This document shows, in pieces, positions 39,106 through 51,685 of a stretch of DNA of 64,000 nt; position 1 is the stretch's first letter; every line of letters starts with the position of its first letter. The DNA is taken from NCBI GenBank assembly GCA_021208685.1, contig JAJOJJ010000014.1, forward strand, positions 62,001-126,000, read 5' to 3'. The position numbers were made by a program, and so were the translations under genes. Source of the DNA: Saccharospirillaceae bacterium. Lineage in GTDB: Bacteria > Pseudomonadota > Gammaproteobacteria > Pseudomonadales > Oceanobacteraceae. Under the pieces are notes generated by a model. The model saw nothing but the letters and a program-made list of their open reading frames with translations. It did not search any database and was not told the origin of the DNA.

Positions 39106-39806
39106 AAAAGATCATGCTGTTCCAGCCACCGGAAACTCACCGCTGCAGCTATCTTGAAGATCAGCAGTCACGCAGTTTATATGTCGACCCACGCGCCGAA
39201 CTTGATCAGGAAACCCTGACTCTGCTTAGTCTGAACGGCTTTCGCCGCAGCGGTCGCCTCGTTTACCGACCCGACTGCCCGGCCTGTTCAGCCTGCATTC
39301 CTGTACGACTGCGGGCAGAAGACTTTCAACCAACCCGCAGCCAGCGCCGTATTCTCAACCGCAACACCGACCTGCAGCTGCGCATCGAAAAACCCAGCAA
39401 CAGTGATGAAATGTACTACCTGTTTGAACAATACATCACTGCTCAGCACGCTGATGGCGATATGTACCCCCCGAGCCGCAAGCAATTCAGGGATTTTCTG
39501 GTCAGCGACTTTGGCACGACCGGCTTTCTGACTGCGCGCCTCGGAGATAAGCTGCTTGCCTGCATGGTGTTTGATCACCTGCAGGATGGATTGTCGGCGG
39601 TTTATTGTTTTTACAGTGATGAATTACGACACCGATCCCTCGGCACCCTGATGATTCTGAGATTGACCCAGCTTTGCCAATCCCTGGGTCTGCCCTTTAA
39701 TTATCTGGGTTATCTGGTTAATGGCAGCAGGAAGATGAACTACAAGCGACAGTTTGTGCCGCTTGAGGGGTACCGCTCAGGTATATGGTCTCTTCTGACC
39801 GACTGA
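39102..39806 (+). CDS. bpt: Aspartate/glutamate leucyltransferase (Bpt, bacterial ATE1 homologue)
   Basis: This 234-residue enzyme transfers Leu to N-terminal Asp or Glu. The N-terminal cysteine region (HRCSYLEDQ, then DCPACSACIPVRL) and the acyltransferase part (MVFDHLQDGLSAVYCFYSDE, then NYLGYLVNGSRKMNYKRQF) match the family. It overlaps aat, so both N-degron transferases are co-expressed and funnel substrates to ClpS. Confidence 0.95.
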   Translation: MKKIMLFQPPETHRCSYLEDQQSRSLYVDPRAELDQETLTLLSLNGFRRSGRLVYRPDCPACSACIPVRLRAEDFQPTRSQRRILNRNTDLQLRIEKPSNSDEMYYLFEQYITAQHADGDMYPPSRKQFRDFLVSDFGTTGFLTARLGDKLLACMVFDHLQDGLSAVYCFYSDELRHRSLGTLMILRLTQLCQSLGLPFNYLGYLVNGSRKMNYKRQFVPLEGYRSGIWSLLTD

Positions 39807-39842
39807 TTACCGCCACCCGAAAGGCACCAACCGGATAGCACT

Positions 39843-39871
39843 TTGCTTATTGTTGAAATTTAAGGCAGAAT
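39843..39871 (+). promoter_or_regulatory. Likely promoter for infA
   Basis: TTGCTT at 39843-39848 and CAGAAT at 39866-39871 are separated by 17 bases, 36 bases before the infA ATG. Both boxes are imperfect, so this is a moderate call. Confidence 0.4.
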
Positions 39872-39906
39872 GCGCCCGCGTTGTGCAAGGTCTAAACAGG
39901 TGACGA

Positions 39907-40125
39907 ATGGCAAAAGATGATCACATTGAAATGGAAGGTGAAGTAATCGACACGCTTCCAAATACGATGTTCCGGGTAAAGCTGGAGAACGGGCACGTTG
40001 TGACTGCTCATATTTCAGGGAAAATGCGTAAGAACTACATCCGCATTCTGACCGGCGACAAGGTGAAAGTAGAATTAACACCTTACGACTTAAGCAAAGG
40101 TCGTATCACCTACCGGGCACGCTGA
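39907..40125 (+). CDS. infA: Translation initiation factor IF-1
   Basis: This is a 72-residue single OB-fold protein that binds the ribosomal A site during initiation. The sequence ([19 protein letters not shown], then [19 protein letters not shown]) is nearly invariant in gammaproteobacteria. AGGTGA precedes the ATG. It sits between bpt and the convergent clpA, the normal position. Confidence 0.99.
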   Translation: MAKDDHIEMEGEVIDTLPNTMFRVKLENGHVVTAHISGKMRKNYIRILTGDKVKVELTPYDLSKGRITYRAR

Positions 40126-40153
40126 TGCCAACATGCCCGACAGGTGACAGCAA

Positions 40154-42412
40154 TCAGGCTGGCACCTCCTCGGGTACGGTCAGAACCAGCTCTCCATCCT
40201 CAACCGTAATATCAACCTCGCCACCCTGGGCAAGTTCGCCAAACAGAATCTTCTCAGCCAGCGGTTTTTTCACTTTATCCTGAACCAGACGATTCATAGG
40301 CCGAGCCCCCATGCGCTCATCGTAGCCATGCTCTGCCAGCCACTGGCGTGCATCGTCGTCCACATTCAGTAACACGCGTTTATCATCCAGCTGCCCCTGC
40401 AGCTCTGCCAGAAATTTATCCACCACATGCAAAATGGTATCCCGTGACAGTGGTGAGAACTGAATAATGCTGTCAATCCGGTTACGGAATTCCGGTGTAA
40501 AGGTTTTCTTCAGAGCCTCCATACCATCGGTACTGTGATCCTGGAAGGTAAAGCCGATACTTGAACGACTCATCTGCTCCGCACCGGCATTCGTTGTCAT
40601 GATCAGAATGACATTGCGAAAATCGGTTTTACGGCCGTTATTATCCGTCAGCGTGCCGTGATCCATGACCTGCAAAAGAATATTAAAGACTTCCGGATGT
40701 GCCTTCTCAATTTCATCCAGCAACAGCACACAGTGAGGATTTTTATTAATTGCTTCAGTGAGCAACCCTCCCTGATCGTAGCCAACATAACCCGGAGGCG
40801 CACCGATTAATCGGGAAACCGTATGACGCTCCATATATTCAGACATATCAAAGCGGATTAATTCCATTCCCATGACATTGGCAAGCTGGCGCGAAACCTC
40901 TGTTTTACCAACACCGGTTGGCCCGGCAAAAAGGAATGAACCGATGGGTTTTTGCGGAGAGTTAAGACCTGCACGTGACATTTTAATTGCCGTCGACAGC
41001 GTCTGAATGGCCTCATCCTGCCCAAATACCACCATCGATAATTTATCTTCCAGTTTAAACAGAAGCTCTTTGTCAGAGGCCGAAACCGTTTTAGGCGGAA
41101 TGCGTGCAATGGCCGCAACAACCTGTTCAACCTCGGTCACGCCGATCACCTTCTTGCGTTTATTGGCAGGCAGCAAATGCTGCAGAGCCCCTACTTCGTC
41201 AATGACATCAATAGCCTTATCCGGCAAATTACGGTCAGTGATATAACGCTCCGCTAATTCCGCAGCAGCTTTAAGCGCTTTGTCGGTGTAGCGAATATTA
41301 TGATGCTCTTCAAAACGGGATTTCAGACCCTTGAGAATTTTATAGGTATCTTCAACCGACGGCTGAGCGACATCAATTTTCTGGAACCGACGGGTCAGCG
41401 CACTGTCTTTTTCGAAAATTCCGCGAAATTCTGTAAAGGTTGTCGAACCAATGCAGCGAATATCGCCAGAACTCAACAATGGCTTTAATAAATTGCTGGC
41501 ATCCATCACACCACCAGAGGCTGCACCGGCACCAATGATCGTGTGAATCTCGTCAATAAATAAAATACCGTGCGGCTGCTTCTTAAGTTCAGCCAGCAGT
41601 GCTTTAAAGCGCTTTTCAAAGTCGCCACGATATTTCGTACCGGCAAGCAACGCCCCCATATCCAGACTGTAAACAACAGCGTCCTGAATAACGTCAGGCA
41701 CATCATGATCGACAATGCGCTTGGCCAGCCCTTCAACAATGGCTGTCTTACCGACACCGGAATCTCCCACTAAAAGCGGATTATTTTTACGCCGCCGCGC
41801 CAGCGTCTGCACAAGACGGCTGACTTCATAATCACGACCGATCAGGGGATCAATTTTCCCCTCACGAGCCAGCCGGTTGAGATTGGTTGCATAACCTTCA
41901 AGAGCACTTTTGCTGCTGTTGTCCGCTTCATCTTCAGAATTTTCAGACATATGGTCAGATGATTCTTCCGGGCCAGACACTTTGGAAATGCCATGTGAGA
42001 TATAATTCACCACATCAATGCGGGCGATATTCTGCTGCTTCAGGAAATAAACAGCCTGACTTTCCTGCTCAGAGAAAATAGCAACCAGAACATTGGCGCC
42101 GGTGACCTCGGATTTCCCGGAGGACTGCACATGAAATACAGCACGCTGCAGCACGCGCTGAAATCCCAGCGTGGGTTGTGTTTCGCGCTCGCCATCGTGC
42201 TCAGGGATTAACGGCGTCGTGGAGTCAACAAATTCCTGCAACTCCTTGCGCAGCTTTATAATGTCTGCGCCACAGGCTTCCAGAACGGAAGCCGCCGCTT
42301 CGTTATCCAACAAGGCAAGGAGCAAGTGCTCCACCGTCATAAACTCATGACGTTTTGAGCGAGCATCCTTAAATGCATTATTCAGTGTTTGCTCTAACTC
42401 TCGGTTCAGCAT
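40154..42412 (-). CDS. clpA: ATP-dependent Clp protease ATP-binding subunit ClpA
   Basis: This 752-residue AAA+ unfoldase works with ClpP. An N-terminal Clp repeat domain ([20 protein letters not shown], 1-145) docks ClpS. D1 has Walker [15 protein letters not shown] and D2 has [12 protein letters not shown]. The ClpP-binding loop with a hydrophobic tripeptide is expected in the [14 protein letters not shown] region. The gene follows clpS by 15 bases. Confidence 0.97.
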   Translation of the reverse strand: MLNRELEQTLNNAFKDARSKRHEFMTVEHLLLALLDNEAAASVLEACGADIIKLRKELQEFVDSTTPLIPEHDGERETQPTLGFQRVLQRAVFHVQSSGKSEVTGANVLVAIFSEQESQAVYFLKQQNIARIDVVNYISHGISKVSGPEESSDHMSENSEDEADNSSKSALEGYATNLNRLAREGKIDPLIGRDYEVSRLVQTLARRRKNNPLLVGDSGVGKTAIVEGLAKRIVDHDVPDVIQDAVVYSLDMGALLAGTKYRGDFEKRFKALLAELKKQPHGILFIDEIHTIIGAGAASGGVMDASNLLKPLLSSGDIRCIGSTTFTEFRGIFEKDSALTRRFQKIDVAQPSVEDTYKILKGLKSRFEEHHNIRYTDKALKAAAELAERYITDRNLPDKAIDVIDEVGALQHLLPANKRKKVIGVTEVEQVVAAIARIPPKTVSASDKELLFKLEDKLSMVVFGQDEAIQTLSTAIKMSRAGLNSPQKPIGSFLFAGPTGVGKTEVSRQLANVMGMELIRFDMSEYMERHTVSRLIGAPPGYVGYDQGGLLTEAINKNPHCVLLLDEIEKAHPEVFNILLQVMDHGTLTDNNGRKTDFRNVILIMTTNAGAEQMSRSSIGFTFQDHSTDGMEALKKTFTPEFRNRIDSIIQFSPLSRDTILHVVDKFLAELQGQLDDKRVLLNVDDDARQWLAEHGYDERMGARPMNRLVQDKVKKPLAEKILFGELAQGGEVDITVEDGELVLTVPEEVPA

Positions 42413-42427
42413 ATTGCCTCCTAACCT

Positions 42428-42787
42428 TCAGTCATCTGCCGGAGAAATCTCACACATCAAAGGATGCTGACAATCTCTTGCATATTGATTCACAACAGCC
42501 GCTTTAGTTTCCGCTACGTCTTTCGTATATATCGCGCAAACCGCACTGCCTTTTGTATGAACCGTTAACATTATCTGTGTTGCCTGCTCAGGTGTTTTAC
42601 TGAAAAACCGCTGCAAGACCTCAACCACAAACTCCATAGGCGTGTAGTCGTCGTTCATCATCACCACACAATACATAGGAGGCTTTTTGAGCGCCGGTTT
42701 AACCGCTTCGACCGCAACCCCACCATTTTCACTGGAATACTGATCTTCTGCTTGTAAGTTTAGTTGAGAATCAAAGATGTGATGCAT
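42428..42787 (-). CDS. clpS: ATP-dependent Clp protease adaptor ClpS
   Basis: This is 119 residues from the ATG at 42787. The frame runs 37 codons further upstream, but this start gives the usual ClpS length and N-terminus (MHHIFDSQL). ClpS recognises N-terminal Leu, Phe, Trp and Tyr and hands substrates to ClpA. The binding pocket motif [11 protein letters not shown] and the conserved [20 protein letters not shown] are present. AAGG lies close before the ATG. It is divergent from cspD, the conserved arrangement. Confidence 0.94.
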   Translation of the reverse strand: MHHIFDSQLNLQAEDQYSSENGGVAVEAVKPALKKPPMYCVVMMNDDYTPMEFVVEVLQRFFSKTPEQATQIMLTVHTKGSAVCAIYTKDVAETKAAVVNQYARDCQHPLMCEISPADD

Positions 42788-42937
42788 AGCCTTGTAGAAT
42801 CGTTGCATTTTGCTGGCATCATAACGCTCTGCCTTGCACACCTCCACCACGGGAACCCCTGCTGTGTGACATTTGTTAAATGCGGGCTGCTTTGGCAATT
42901 ACAAGTGAGGGAGCCTTCAGGGACCATTTCAGGATGC

Positions 42938-42966
42938 TTGACGCTCTGTTTTTGTGGGGTTAGTGT
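42938..42966 (+). promoter_or_regulatory. Likely promoter for cspD
   Basis: TTGACG (42938-42943) and TAGTGT (42961-42966) are spaced by 17 bases. The leader to the ATG at 43034 would be about 60 bases and ends in GGGAGG seven bases before the start. Confidence 0.5.
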
Positions 42967-43033
42967 GTTATTCAGCCATGGGTCGTAAGCCAAAGCTTAT
43001 TTCAGTCGTAAGGCACGCAAGGGAGGCACAATA

Positions 43034-43306
43034 ATGAAAACAGGGAAAGTAAAGTGGTTCAACAACGCAAAAGGCTACGGTTTCATTCTTGCTGATGACA
43101 GCAACGAAGATCTTTTCGCCCACTACTCCACTATTCAAATGGATGGCTATCGGACACTAAAAGCCGGACAGGCAGTTCAGTTTGAGACAAAACCCAGTGA
43201 CAAGGGCACTCATGCGATCAACATACGCGCCTTAGATGCTGATACGGCAGCGCACTCCAACAGTGAGGCACCGGACAAACGCGAACTGATGTCTGAGGGT
43301 GCTTAG
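43034..43306 (+). CDS. cspD: Cold-shock-like protein CspD
   Basis: This is a 90-residue single cold-shock domain protein with a short tail. It has KTGKVKWFNNAKGYGFI (RNP1 KGYGFI) and the RNP2 region LFAHYS, the CspD-type variant of the usual VFVHFS. E. coli CspD binds single-stranded DNA and inhibits replication in stationary phase. The divergent clpSA location is the diagnostic context. A strong terminator follows. Confidence 0.93.
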   Translation: MKTGKVKWFNNAKGYGFILADDSNEDLFAHYSTIQMDGYRTLKAGQAVQFETKPSDKGTHAINIRALDADTAAHSNSEAPDKRELMSEGA

Positions 43307-43331
43307 GCATCACTGTGAAAACGGATAATCC

Positions 43332-43370
43332 GGCCATAAAAAAACCGCCCAACGGCGGTTTTTTATGGCC
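43332..43370. terminator. Bidirectional terminator between cspD and icd
   Basis: GGCCATAAAAAAACCGCC and GGCGGTTTTTTATGGCC form a long near-perfect palindrome with a three-base loop. The GC stem is flanked by A7 and T6, so it works in both directions for the convergent cspD and icd. Confidence 0.92.
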
Positions 43371-43376
43371 AAGCTG

Positions 43377-45656
<2,280 letters not shown>

Positions 45657-45693
45657 TTAACAGGCGGGTAGCTTTTGGCCACCGCATTTCCTG

Positions 45694-45816
45694 TACAATA
45701 AAGCCTCCGGTTCGGGATCTGTCCTGCTTATGCTGGGACAGTCAACCGCATCGTTGCCGGGGATGAGTTCCGGCGACTCATAGAGTCCGGGGCGGTAATT
45801 TGTAGTTTTTCTACAA
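45694..45816 (+). other. Hairpin-rich leader region upstream of rluE
   Basis: A -10-like TACAAT (45694-45699) is followed by three small hairpins. The first is CTGTCC/GGACAG (45719-45741). The second is CCGG-C-GACTC-ATA-GAGTC-CCGG-type (45770-45790, nine pairs with a bulged C). The third is TTGTAG-TTTTT-CTACAA (45800-45816). The last resembles a second copy, GTAGTTTTCTTACA, at 45843-45856. No T-tract follows on the forward strand, so this looks like a structured 5' leader of rluE or an operator region shared with divergent icd. No known RNA family was recognised. Confidence 0.35.
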
Positions 45817-45875
45817 AAAATGCAAGCTAGACGAAAGAATAAGTAGTTTTCTTACAGAACCAACCAGACAAAACC

Positions 45876-46502
45876 ATGGCCATCCTGATACTGCTCAACA
45901 AGCCTTTTAACGTCCTCTCCCAGTTTAGTGACTCTGAAGGGCGCTGCACGCTCAAGGCGCATATTGACCTACCTGGCGTTTACCCCGCCGGAAGACTCGA
46001 TCACGACTCCGAAGGCCTGCTGCTATTAACCGATAATGGCCAGCTTCAGGCCCGCATTGCCGACCCGCAACACAAGATGGAAAAAACCTACTGGGTTCAG
46101 GTTGAGGGCATTCCGGATGATGCTGCTCTGCAGGCTTTGCGCAACGGCATTACCCTGAACGATGGACCGACCCGCCCCGCGGGCGTACGTTTAATTGAAG
46201 AACCGGCACTATGGCCTCGCAATCCGCCCATCCGCCAACGCGCCAACGACATCACCAGCTGGCTTGAAATCCGCATCCGCGAAGGCCGCAACCGCCAGGT
46301 TCGGCGTATGACTGCGCACATAGGTCACCCCACCCTGCGCCTGGTACGCGCCAGCATTGGCCCATGGTCTCTGGGGGATCTGCAGCCCGGCGAATACCGC
46401 CAGGAAACCGTAAATATGCCAACCGCAGCGCCGGGCAATAAACGTCCCACACAATGGCAACGCGACAAACACAAAACCAACCCGGCGCGAAAGCCGCGCT
46501 GA
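45876..46502 (+). CDS. rluE: 23S rRNA pseudouridine(2457) synthase RluE
   Basis: This 208-residue RsuA-family enzyme isomerises U2457 in helix 89 of 23S rRNA. The catalytic aspartate is in [17 protein letters not shown] (about residue 40-56). Later family blocks are [20 protein letters not shown] and [11 protein letters not shown]. The basic C-terminal tail ([20 protein letters not shown]) is typical. It begins the rluE-nudJ-mnmA-hflD-dusA gene run. Confidence 0.93.
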   Translation: MAILILLNKPFNVLSQFSDSEGRCTLKAHIDLPGVYPAGRLDHDSEGLLLLTDNGQLQARIADPQHKMEKTYWVQVEGIPDDAALQALRNGITLNDGPTRPAGVRLIEEPALWPRNPPIRQRANDITSWLEIRIREGRNRQVRRMTAHIGHPTLRLVRASIGPWSLGDLQPGEYRQETVNMPTAAPGNKRPTQWQRDKHKTNPARKPR

Positions 46503-46561
46503 TTTGAGCAACCCCCCTTATTTCGGGTAAACTCCGTGCCCCTTTTTTATCAGGATGCCTC

Positions 46562-47011
46562 ATGTCTGAGCGCTGGACTCCACACGCCACCGTCGCCACC
46601 GTCGTTGAACACGAAGGCCGTTTCCTTATGGTTGAAGAAATCAGCCTCGGCCAGGCCGTGATCAATCAGCCCGCCGGACATATAGAAGAAGGCGAAACCG
46701 TTATCGACGCAGCACGGCGCGAGACCCTGGAGGAGACCGGCTGGCTGGTGGAACCTGAAGGTCTGATTGGCCTGTACACTTACACGGCCCCGGCCAATCA
46801 GATCACCTACCATCGTTACTGCCTGTTTGCCAGAGCACTGCATGCGGTGGATGGCGCTGTGCTGGATGGTGGCATTATCGGCCCGCGCTGGCTGAGTATT
46901 GATGAACTGCGCGCCAGCACACAGCTGCGCAGCCCGATGGTTCTGACCTGTATTGAGGATTATCTCGCCGGGAAGCGTTACCCTCTGGACGTTATTGTAG
47001 AGCACCCCTGA
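46562..47011 (+). CDS. nudJ: NUDIX hydrolase NudJ
   Basis: This is a 149-residue NUDIX protein. The nudix box GX5EX7REUXEEXGU is complete in [20 protein letters not shown] followed by TGW (about residues 40-62), so it can bind Mg2+ and hydrolyse a nucleoside-diphosphate-linked substrate. E. coli NudJ removes phosphate from thiamine and nucleotide phosphates. The immediate downstream mnmA (two bases) is the usual NudJ neighbour. AGGA precedes the ATG. Confidence 0.92.
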   Translation: MSERWTPHATVATVVEHEGRFLMVEEISLGQAVINQPAGHIEEGETVIDAARRETLEETGWLVEPEGLIGLYTYTAPANQITYHRYCLFARALHAVDGAVLDGGIIGPRWLSIDELRASTQLRSPMVLTCIEDYLAGKRYPLDVIVEHP

Positions 47012-47013
47012 TC

Positions 47014-48111
47014 ATGAAAATGCCTTCTGAAACCAAAGTCATTGTCGGCATGTCCGGCGGCGTCGATTCCTCTGTTTCCGCTTACCTTCTGCTTGAGCAG
47101 GGCTATCAGGTAGAAGGCCTGTTCATGAAGAACTGGGACGAAGATGACGGCACGGAATACTGTACCGCCAAAGAAGACCTGGCCGATGCACAACAGGTCT
47201 GCGACACTCTGGGTATTAAGCTGCATCAGGCCAACTTTGCTGCCGAATACTGGGACAATGTGTTCGAGTATTTCCTCAACGAATACAAAGCTGGCCGTAC
47301 GCCCAATCCGGATATCCTGTGTAACCGTGAAATCAAATTCAAAGCCTTCCTCGATTACGCCAAAGTGCTGGGTGCCGATCTGATCGCCACCGGACACTAC
47401 GTGCGCCGCCTCGATAAAGACGGCCACACCTACCTGCTGAAAGGACTCGATGGCAATAAAGACCAGAGTTATTTCCTGCACGCCGTCGGCGAAGCCGAAA
47501 TCCGCCAGACCCTGTTCCCCGTTGGTGAACTCGAAAAACCGGAAGTGCGCCGTATCGCCGAACAGCAAGGACTGATCACGGCAGGTAAAAAAGACTCCAC
47601 CGGCATCTGTTTTATCGGCGAGCGCCGTTTCAGCGATTTTCTTAAGCAATACCTGCCCGCTCAGCCGGGCCGTATAGAAACCGATAAAGGTGAAGACATC
47701 GGCGCTCACCAGGGACTGATGTACCACACCCTGGGTCAGCGTCAGGGGCTCGGTATTGGTGGTCTGGCAGGCTACCCGGATGAGCCCTGGTTTGTTGCCG
47801 GTAAAGATCTGGAACAGAATGTCCTGATCGCCGTGCAGGGCAAGAATCACCCACTCCTGTTCAAAGACTGGCTGACCACCCAACAGGTTTTCTGGGTCAA
47901 CGGCGAACCTGAACTGCCGCTGCGCTGTACCGCCAAAGTACGTTACCGCCAGGATGATCAGGACTGCCTGATTGAGCGCGTCGGCAACCAGTACCGCATT
48001 ACCTTCGATCAGCCACAAAGGGCCATCACGCCTGGCCAGTCAGTGGTGTTTTATGTTGGCGAAACCTGCCTCGGTGGCGGGGTTATTGAACAGACCGGTG
48101 ATCACGAATGA
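47014..48111 (+). CDS. mnmA: tRNA 2-thiouridine(34) synthase MnmA
   Basis: This 365-residue enzyme adenylates and thiolates U34 of tRNA-Lys, -Glu and -Gln. The PP-loop ATP site is [15 protein letters not shown] (about residues 14-28). Catalytic cysteines are expected in [12 protein letters not shown] and [12 protein letters not shown]. It receives sulfur from TusE, encoded in the operon at 12959-14313. The stop overlaps the hflD start. Confidence 0.98.
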   Translation: MKMPSETKVIVGMSGGVDSSVSAYLLLEQGYQVEGLFMKNWDEDDGTEYCTAKEDLADAQQVCDTLGIKLHQANFAAEYWDNVFEYFLNEYKAGRTPNPDILCNREIKFKAFLDYAKVLGADLIATGHYVRRLDKDGHTYLLKGLDGNKDQSYFLHAVGEAEIRQTLFPVGELEKPEVRRIAEQQGLITAGKKDSTGICFIGERRFSDFLKQYLPAQPGRIETDKGEDIGAHQGLMYHTLGQRQGLGIGGLAGYPDEPWFVAGKDLEQNVLIAVQGKNHPLLFKDWLTTQQVFWVNGEPELPLRCTAKVRYRQDDQDCLIERVGNQYRITFDQPQRAITPGQSVVFYVGETCLGGGVIEQTGDHE

Positions 48112-48758
48112 TGCTTTCCCGCAATGAAGAGCAAACCATTGCTCTGGCCGCTGTCGTACAGGCTGCCGTGCTGGTTGAACAGCTGGCCCGGACCGGGGAC
48201 ATCCCTGCCGATTCATCCGAACCCCTGTTGCGCGCCCTGTTTATTCAGTCGCCACAGCAGTTCAGCGATGTGTATGGCAACCCTCACACCAGCCTGAATG
48301 TCGGCCTGAACCACTTAGGTACCATGCTCAACCGTTCGATGCAGGGCGTCAGCCCTGACGTTACCCGCTACGCTCTGAGCCTGTTGCATCTGGAACGAAA
48401 ACTGCGTCAGAAACCCGACATGATGGCCGCACTGGGAAATGGCATTCAGAGTGCCTCGCGTCAGGCTGAACACTTTTCTGTCGGACACGAAAACACCGTG
48501 GCAGCACTGGCAGGCCTGTACAAACAAACGCTGAGTAACCTGAGCTTCCGCATTCATGTCACCGGCAATCCGGCGTATCTGCAGAATACACATACCGCCA
48601 ACCGCGTACGCGCACTGCTGCTGGCCGGTATCCGCGGCGCCATTCTCTGGCGTCAGGTTGGCGGCAAACGCTGGCACCTGCTGATCAACCGCAGCCGCTA
48701 CCTGAAAGCCTGCACCACCCTGCTGCAAACGCCTGCGGATAACGATCACCAGCCATGA
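48108..48758 (+). CDS. hflD: High-frequency lysogenisation protein HflD homologue
   Basis: This 216-residue all-helical protein, peripheral to the inner membrane, is named after its effect on lambda CII in E. coli. Its role outside phage biology is not settled. Conserved blocks are [20 protein letters not shown] and [14 protein letters not shown]. The position right after mnmA, with an ATGA overlap, is the family's classical context; purB, often next, is replaced here by dusA. Confidence 0.93.
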   Translation: MMLSRNEEQTIALAAVVQAAVLVEQLARTGDIPADSSEPLLRALFIQSPQQFSDVYGNPHTSLNVGLNHLGTMLNRSMQGVSPDVTRYALSLLHLERKLRQKPDMMAALGNGIQSASRQAEHFSVGHENTVAALAGLYKQTLSNLSFRIHVTGNPAYLQNTHTANRVRALLLAGIRGAILWRQVGGKRWHLLINRSRYLKACTTLLQTPADNDHQP

Positions 48759-49750
48759 CCAGAAAACACATCGACCGAACCTTTACAACCGCCCCGATGA
48801 TGGAGTGGTCTGACCGCCATTGCCGCTACTTCTGGCGTCAGCTGACACGTCATGCCGTGCTCTACACCGAAATGGTGACAACCGGCGCACTGATACACGG
48901 CAACCGTGAGCGCTTCCTTGAATACAACGAGCTTGAGCATCCTATTGCCCTGCAGCTGGGCGGCAGCAATCCGGAGGCGCTGGGCCAGTGCGCGCGCTTT
49001 GCCGAAGAATGGGGCTATGACGAAGTAAACCTGAACGTGGGCTGCCCCAGCGACCGGGTGCAGAACAATATGATCGGCGCCTGCCTGATGGCACACCCGC
49101 AGCTGGTGGCTGACTGCGTTAAGGCCATGAAAGACTCAACCAGTATTGATGTCACGGTTAAACACCGCATCGGTATTGATGATCAGGACAGCTACGGGCA
49201 ACTGCGCGATTTTGTCGGCACCGTCGCCGATGCCGGTTGCGAAACTTTTATTGTGCACGCGCGCAAAGCCATTCTGCAGGGCCTGTCACCGAAGGAAAAC
49301 CGCGAGATTCCGCCGCTGAAATACGACACCGTATTCCGCTTAAAACGGGAATTTCCGCAGCTGGAGATTCTGATCAACGGTGGCATTGCCGGCCATGATC
49401 AGATTGCAGAACTGCTGCCACAGGTTGATGGTGTGATGCTGGGTCGCGAGGCTTACCATAACCCGTCGGTTCTGGCCGACGTGGATCAGCGTTATTACTC
49501 TGCCGCCTCAGAGCACAGCGAAGACTCTGCCGCCATCGACAAAGCCGCCATCGTGCGCAACCTCTACCCTTATATCGAAGAGCAGCTGAGCAAAGGCGCC
49601 ACCCTGCACCATATCAGCCGTCATACCCTCGGCCTGTTCAATGGTCAGCCTGGTGCGCGCCTGTACCGTCGCCACCTGAGTGAGCAGGCACCGAAGCGCA
49701 CGTCCGGCGTTGAAGTGCTTGAGCAGGCACTGGCGCTGATGGGTTATTAA
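48755..49750 (+). CDS. dusA: tRNA-dihydrouridine(20/20a) synthase DusA
   Basis: This 331-residue flavoenzyme reduces U20 and U20a in the tRNA D-loop using NADPH. It begins with the family APMMEWSDRHCRYFWRQL and VLYTEMVTTGALIHG, which separates DusA from DusB and DusC. The catalytic cysteine is in NLNVGCPSDRVQNN (~ residue 98). The FMN-phosphate site lies in ILINGGIAGHDQ and GVMLGREAYHNP. It overlaps hflD by four bases. Confidence 0.96.
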   Translation: MTRKHIDRTFTTAPMMEWSDRHCRYFWRQLTRHAVLYTEMVTTGALIHGNRERFLEYNELEHPIALQLGGSNPEALGQCARFAEEWGYDEVNLNVGCPSDRVQNNMIGACLMAHPQLVADCVKAMKDSTSIDVTVKHRIGIDDQDSYGQLRDFVGTVADAGCETFIVHARKAILQGLSPKENREIPPLKYDTVFRLKREFPQLEILINGGIAGHDQIAELLPQVDGVMLGREAYHNPSVLADVDQRYYSAASEHSEDSAAIDKAAIVRNLYPYIEEQLSKGATLHHISRHTLGLFNGQPGARLYRRHLSEQAPKRTSGVEVLEQALALMGY

Positions 49751-49795
49751 CCCGCAGCGCCAGTCACTGACCACCACTGGCCGGATGTTTACGGT

Positions 49796-50134
49796 TTACT
49801 GAGCCGCCTTCGCTTTTTTATCCATCTCTGCTTTCAGACGCAGCGCATCACCCAATCCACCCACATTGGTAACCTGGGTGTAACCGAGTTCCAGCAGCGC
49901 ATCACGGGCAATGTCCGCCCGGCGACCGGATTTGCAGTACAGATAAATCTCAGCGTCTTTTTCCAGTGTCAGCTTACCAATCTGTTCCGCCATCTGCTGG
50001 TGAGGAATATGGTGTGCAGCCCCAACATGACCGGCATTGAATTCATCGGTGGTGCGTACATCAATCCAGACCGGCTCTCCGGCCAGTGCAGCCATGCTGA
50101 TCAACCATAACGCCATGCTGCCGAATATCTTCAT
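49796..50134 (-). CDS. Periplasmic rhodanese-like sulfurtransferase
   Basis: This 112-residue protein has a signal peptide (MKIFGSMALWLISMAALAGE) followed by one rhodanese domain: VWIDVRTTDEFNAGHVGAAH, then the active-site loop YCKSGRRAD with the persulfide cysteine. It resembles PspE-type small exported rhodaneses. Single gene, convergent with dusA. Natural substrate unknown. Confidence 0.88.
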   Translation of the reverse strand: MKIFGSMALWLISMAALAGEPVWIDVRTTDEFNAGHVGAAHHIPHQQMAEQIGKLTLEKDAEIYLYCKSGRRADIARDALLELGYTQVTNVGGLGDALRLKAEMDKKAKAAQ

Positions 50135-50300
50135 AATTCATCCCCAAGTGTTTGTATTGAAATACTTTTTTAACAGAGAAAAGCAAGGCCCGCATTGACC
50201 TTATACTTTCATTGCGACAATCTACCCGGTATCCGATCAAACTTCAGCATAGCCTGCCCTGACGCCGCTCTGCTGCTTCAAATAAGGTTTTGGAACCCCC

Positions 50301-51251
50301 ATGAGCAAACTGGACGCCCTGAGAACCATGACCGTTGTCGTTGCCGACACCGGTGATATAGACGCCATCCGCCAGCACAAACCGCAGGATGCCACCACCA
50401 ATCCATCACTCATTCTCAAAGCTGCAGAACTGCCCGCCTATCAGGATCTGATCCGGCAATCCCTGCAATGGGCGCAGGGTATTAATAACAGCGACCGTCT
50501 GATTGTGAACGCCTGTGACAAAATCGCGGTGGCGATTGGCTGCGAAATTCTGAACATCATCCCCGGACTGATCTCCACCGAAGTCGATGCCCGTTTATCC
50601 TTTGATACTGCGGCAACCGTTGCCAAGGCCCGCAAACTGATTCAGATGTACGCCGATGCAGGTATTGGCCGCGAACGCATTCTGATTAAAATCGCCTCCA
50701 CCTGGGAAGGCATTCAGGCCGCGCGCATCCTTGAACTCGAAGGCATTCACTGCAACCTGACCCTGCTGTTCAACTTCACTCAGGCCGTCGCCTGTGCCGA
50801 AGCAGGAGCAACGCTTATTTCTCCGTTTGTGGGCCGCATTCTTGACTGGTACAAAGCCAGCAAGCCTGATGCCGACTACAGCGGCAAAGCCGATCCTGGG
50901 GTTATTTCCGTCAGCCAGATCTACAACCACTACAAAGCACACGGCTATAAAACCGTTGTCATGGGGGCCAGCTTCCGCAATACCGGCGAAGTAGAAGCGC
51001 TTGCCGGCTGCGACAAACTGACCATCAGTCCGGAACTTCTGGCTCAGCTCAGCAGCAGCGCTGGTGAACTGCCGCAGCAACTGAACGCAGCCACGGCTCA
51101 CACAGACATCGCCCGACACAGTGTCAGCGAAGCACAGTTCCGCTGGGCAATGAATGAAGACGCAATGGCGACTGAAAAACTGGCCGACGGTATCCGCCGC
51201 TTTGCTGCCGACCAGCAACTTCTTGAGCAACGCCTGAGCCAACTGCTGTGA
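50301..51251 (+). CDS. tal: Transaldolase (TalB type)
   Basis: This 316-residue enzyme of the pentose phosphate pathway moves a dihydroxyacetone unit between sedoheptulose-7-phosphate and glyceraldehyde-3-phosphate. The Schiff-base lysine is K130 in [12 protein letters not shown] (K132 in E. coli TalB), and [12 protein letters not shown] (30-41) contains another active-site stretch. It heads a three-gene coupled run with a TerB-like and a Tus-like gene. Confidence 0.96.
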   Translation: MSKLDALRTMTVVVADTGDIDAIRQHKPQDATTNPSLILKAAELPAYQDLIRQSLQWAQGINNSDRLIVNACDKIAVAIGCEILNIIPGLISTEVDARLSFDTAATVAKARKLIQMYADAGIGRERILIKIASTWEGIQAARILELEGIHCNLTLLFNFTQAVACAEAGATLISPFVGRILDWYKASKPDADYSGKADPGVISVSQIYNHYKAHGYKTVVMGASFRNTGEVEALAGCDKLTISPELLAQLSSSAGELPQQLNAATAHTDIARHSVSEAQFRWAMNEDAMATEKLADGIRRFAADQQLLEQRLSQLL

Positions 51252-51685
51252 TTGAACGCCTGCTGAGCCTGTTCCGTGACGAACAGAAACGTCCGGAACC
51301 TCACCACATCAGCCTTGCCTGCGCAGCCTTGCTGGCTGAAGTCATGCGCGCCGACCACGCCATTGACAGCGAAGAGGAACACGCGCTGGCGCAGGTTATG
51401 AAAAATCTGTTCGGGTTGAACGACGACGAATGCACAGAGCTTCTGCACGATGCATTGCAGCGGGTGGAACACTCCAGCGATCTGTTTCAGTTTACTGCCG
51501 TGATTAACCAGCAGCTGGATGCCGCCGGAAAATTCCGTTTAGTGCGAGGATTGTGGCAGGTTGCCTACAGCAGCAATGGACTGGATAAGTACGAAGAGCA
51601 CATTATCCGTCGCATTGCAGAGCTGCTGTATGTACCCCACAGCGAATTTATCCGCGCCAAACTGGAAGCACGGGACTCGCCGTGA
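51248..51685 (+). CDS. TerB/DUF533-like helical protein
   Basis: This 145-residue protein begins with a GTG overlapping the tal stop (GTGA). The core ([20 protein letters not shown], then [20 protein letters not shown]) is a TerB-type helical bundle with acidic pairs like those that bind metal in tellurite-resistance TerB and in the DjlA N-terminus. No ter resistance operon is present. The role is unknown; coupling to tal and the Tus-like gene gives no clear hint. Confidence 0.8.
   Translation: MIERLLSLFRDEQKRPEPHHISLACAALLAEVMRADHAIDSEEEHALAQVMKNLFGLNDDECTELLHDALQRVEHSSDLFQFTAVINQQLDAAGKFRLVRGLWQVAYSSNGLDKYEEHIIRRIAELLYVPHSEFIRAKLEARDSP

Noticed and set aside
46978-48018. 346-codon reverse frame opposite mnmA
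   Set aside because: Antisense shadow of mnmA, whose motifs are intact on the other strand.
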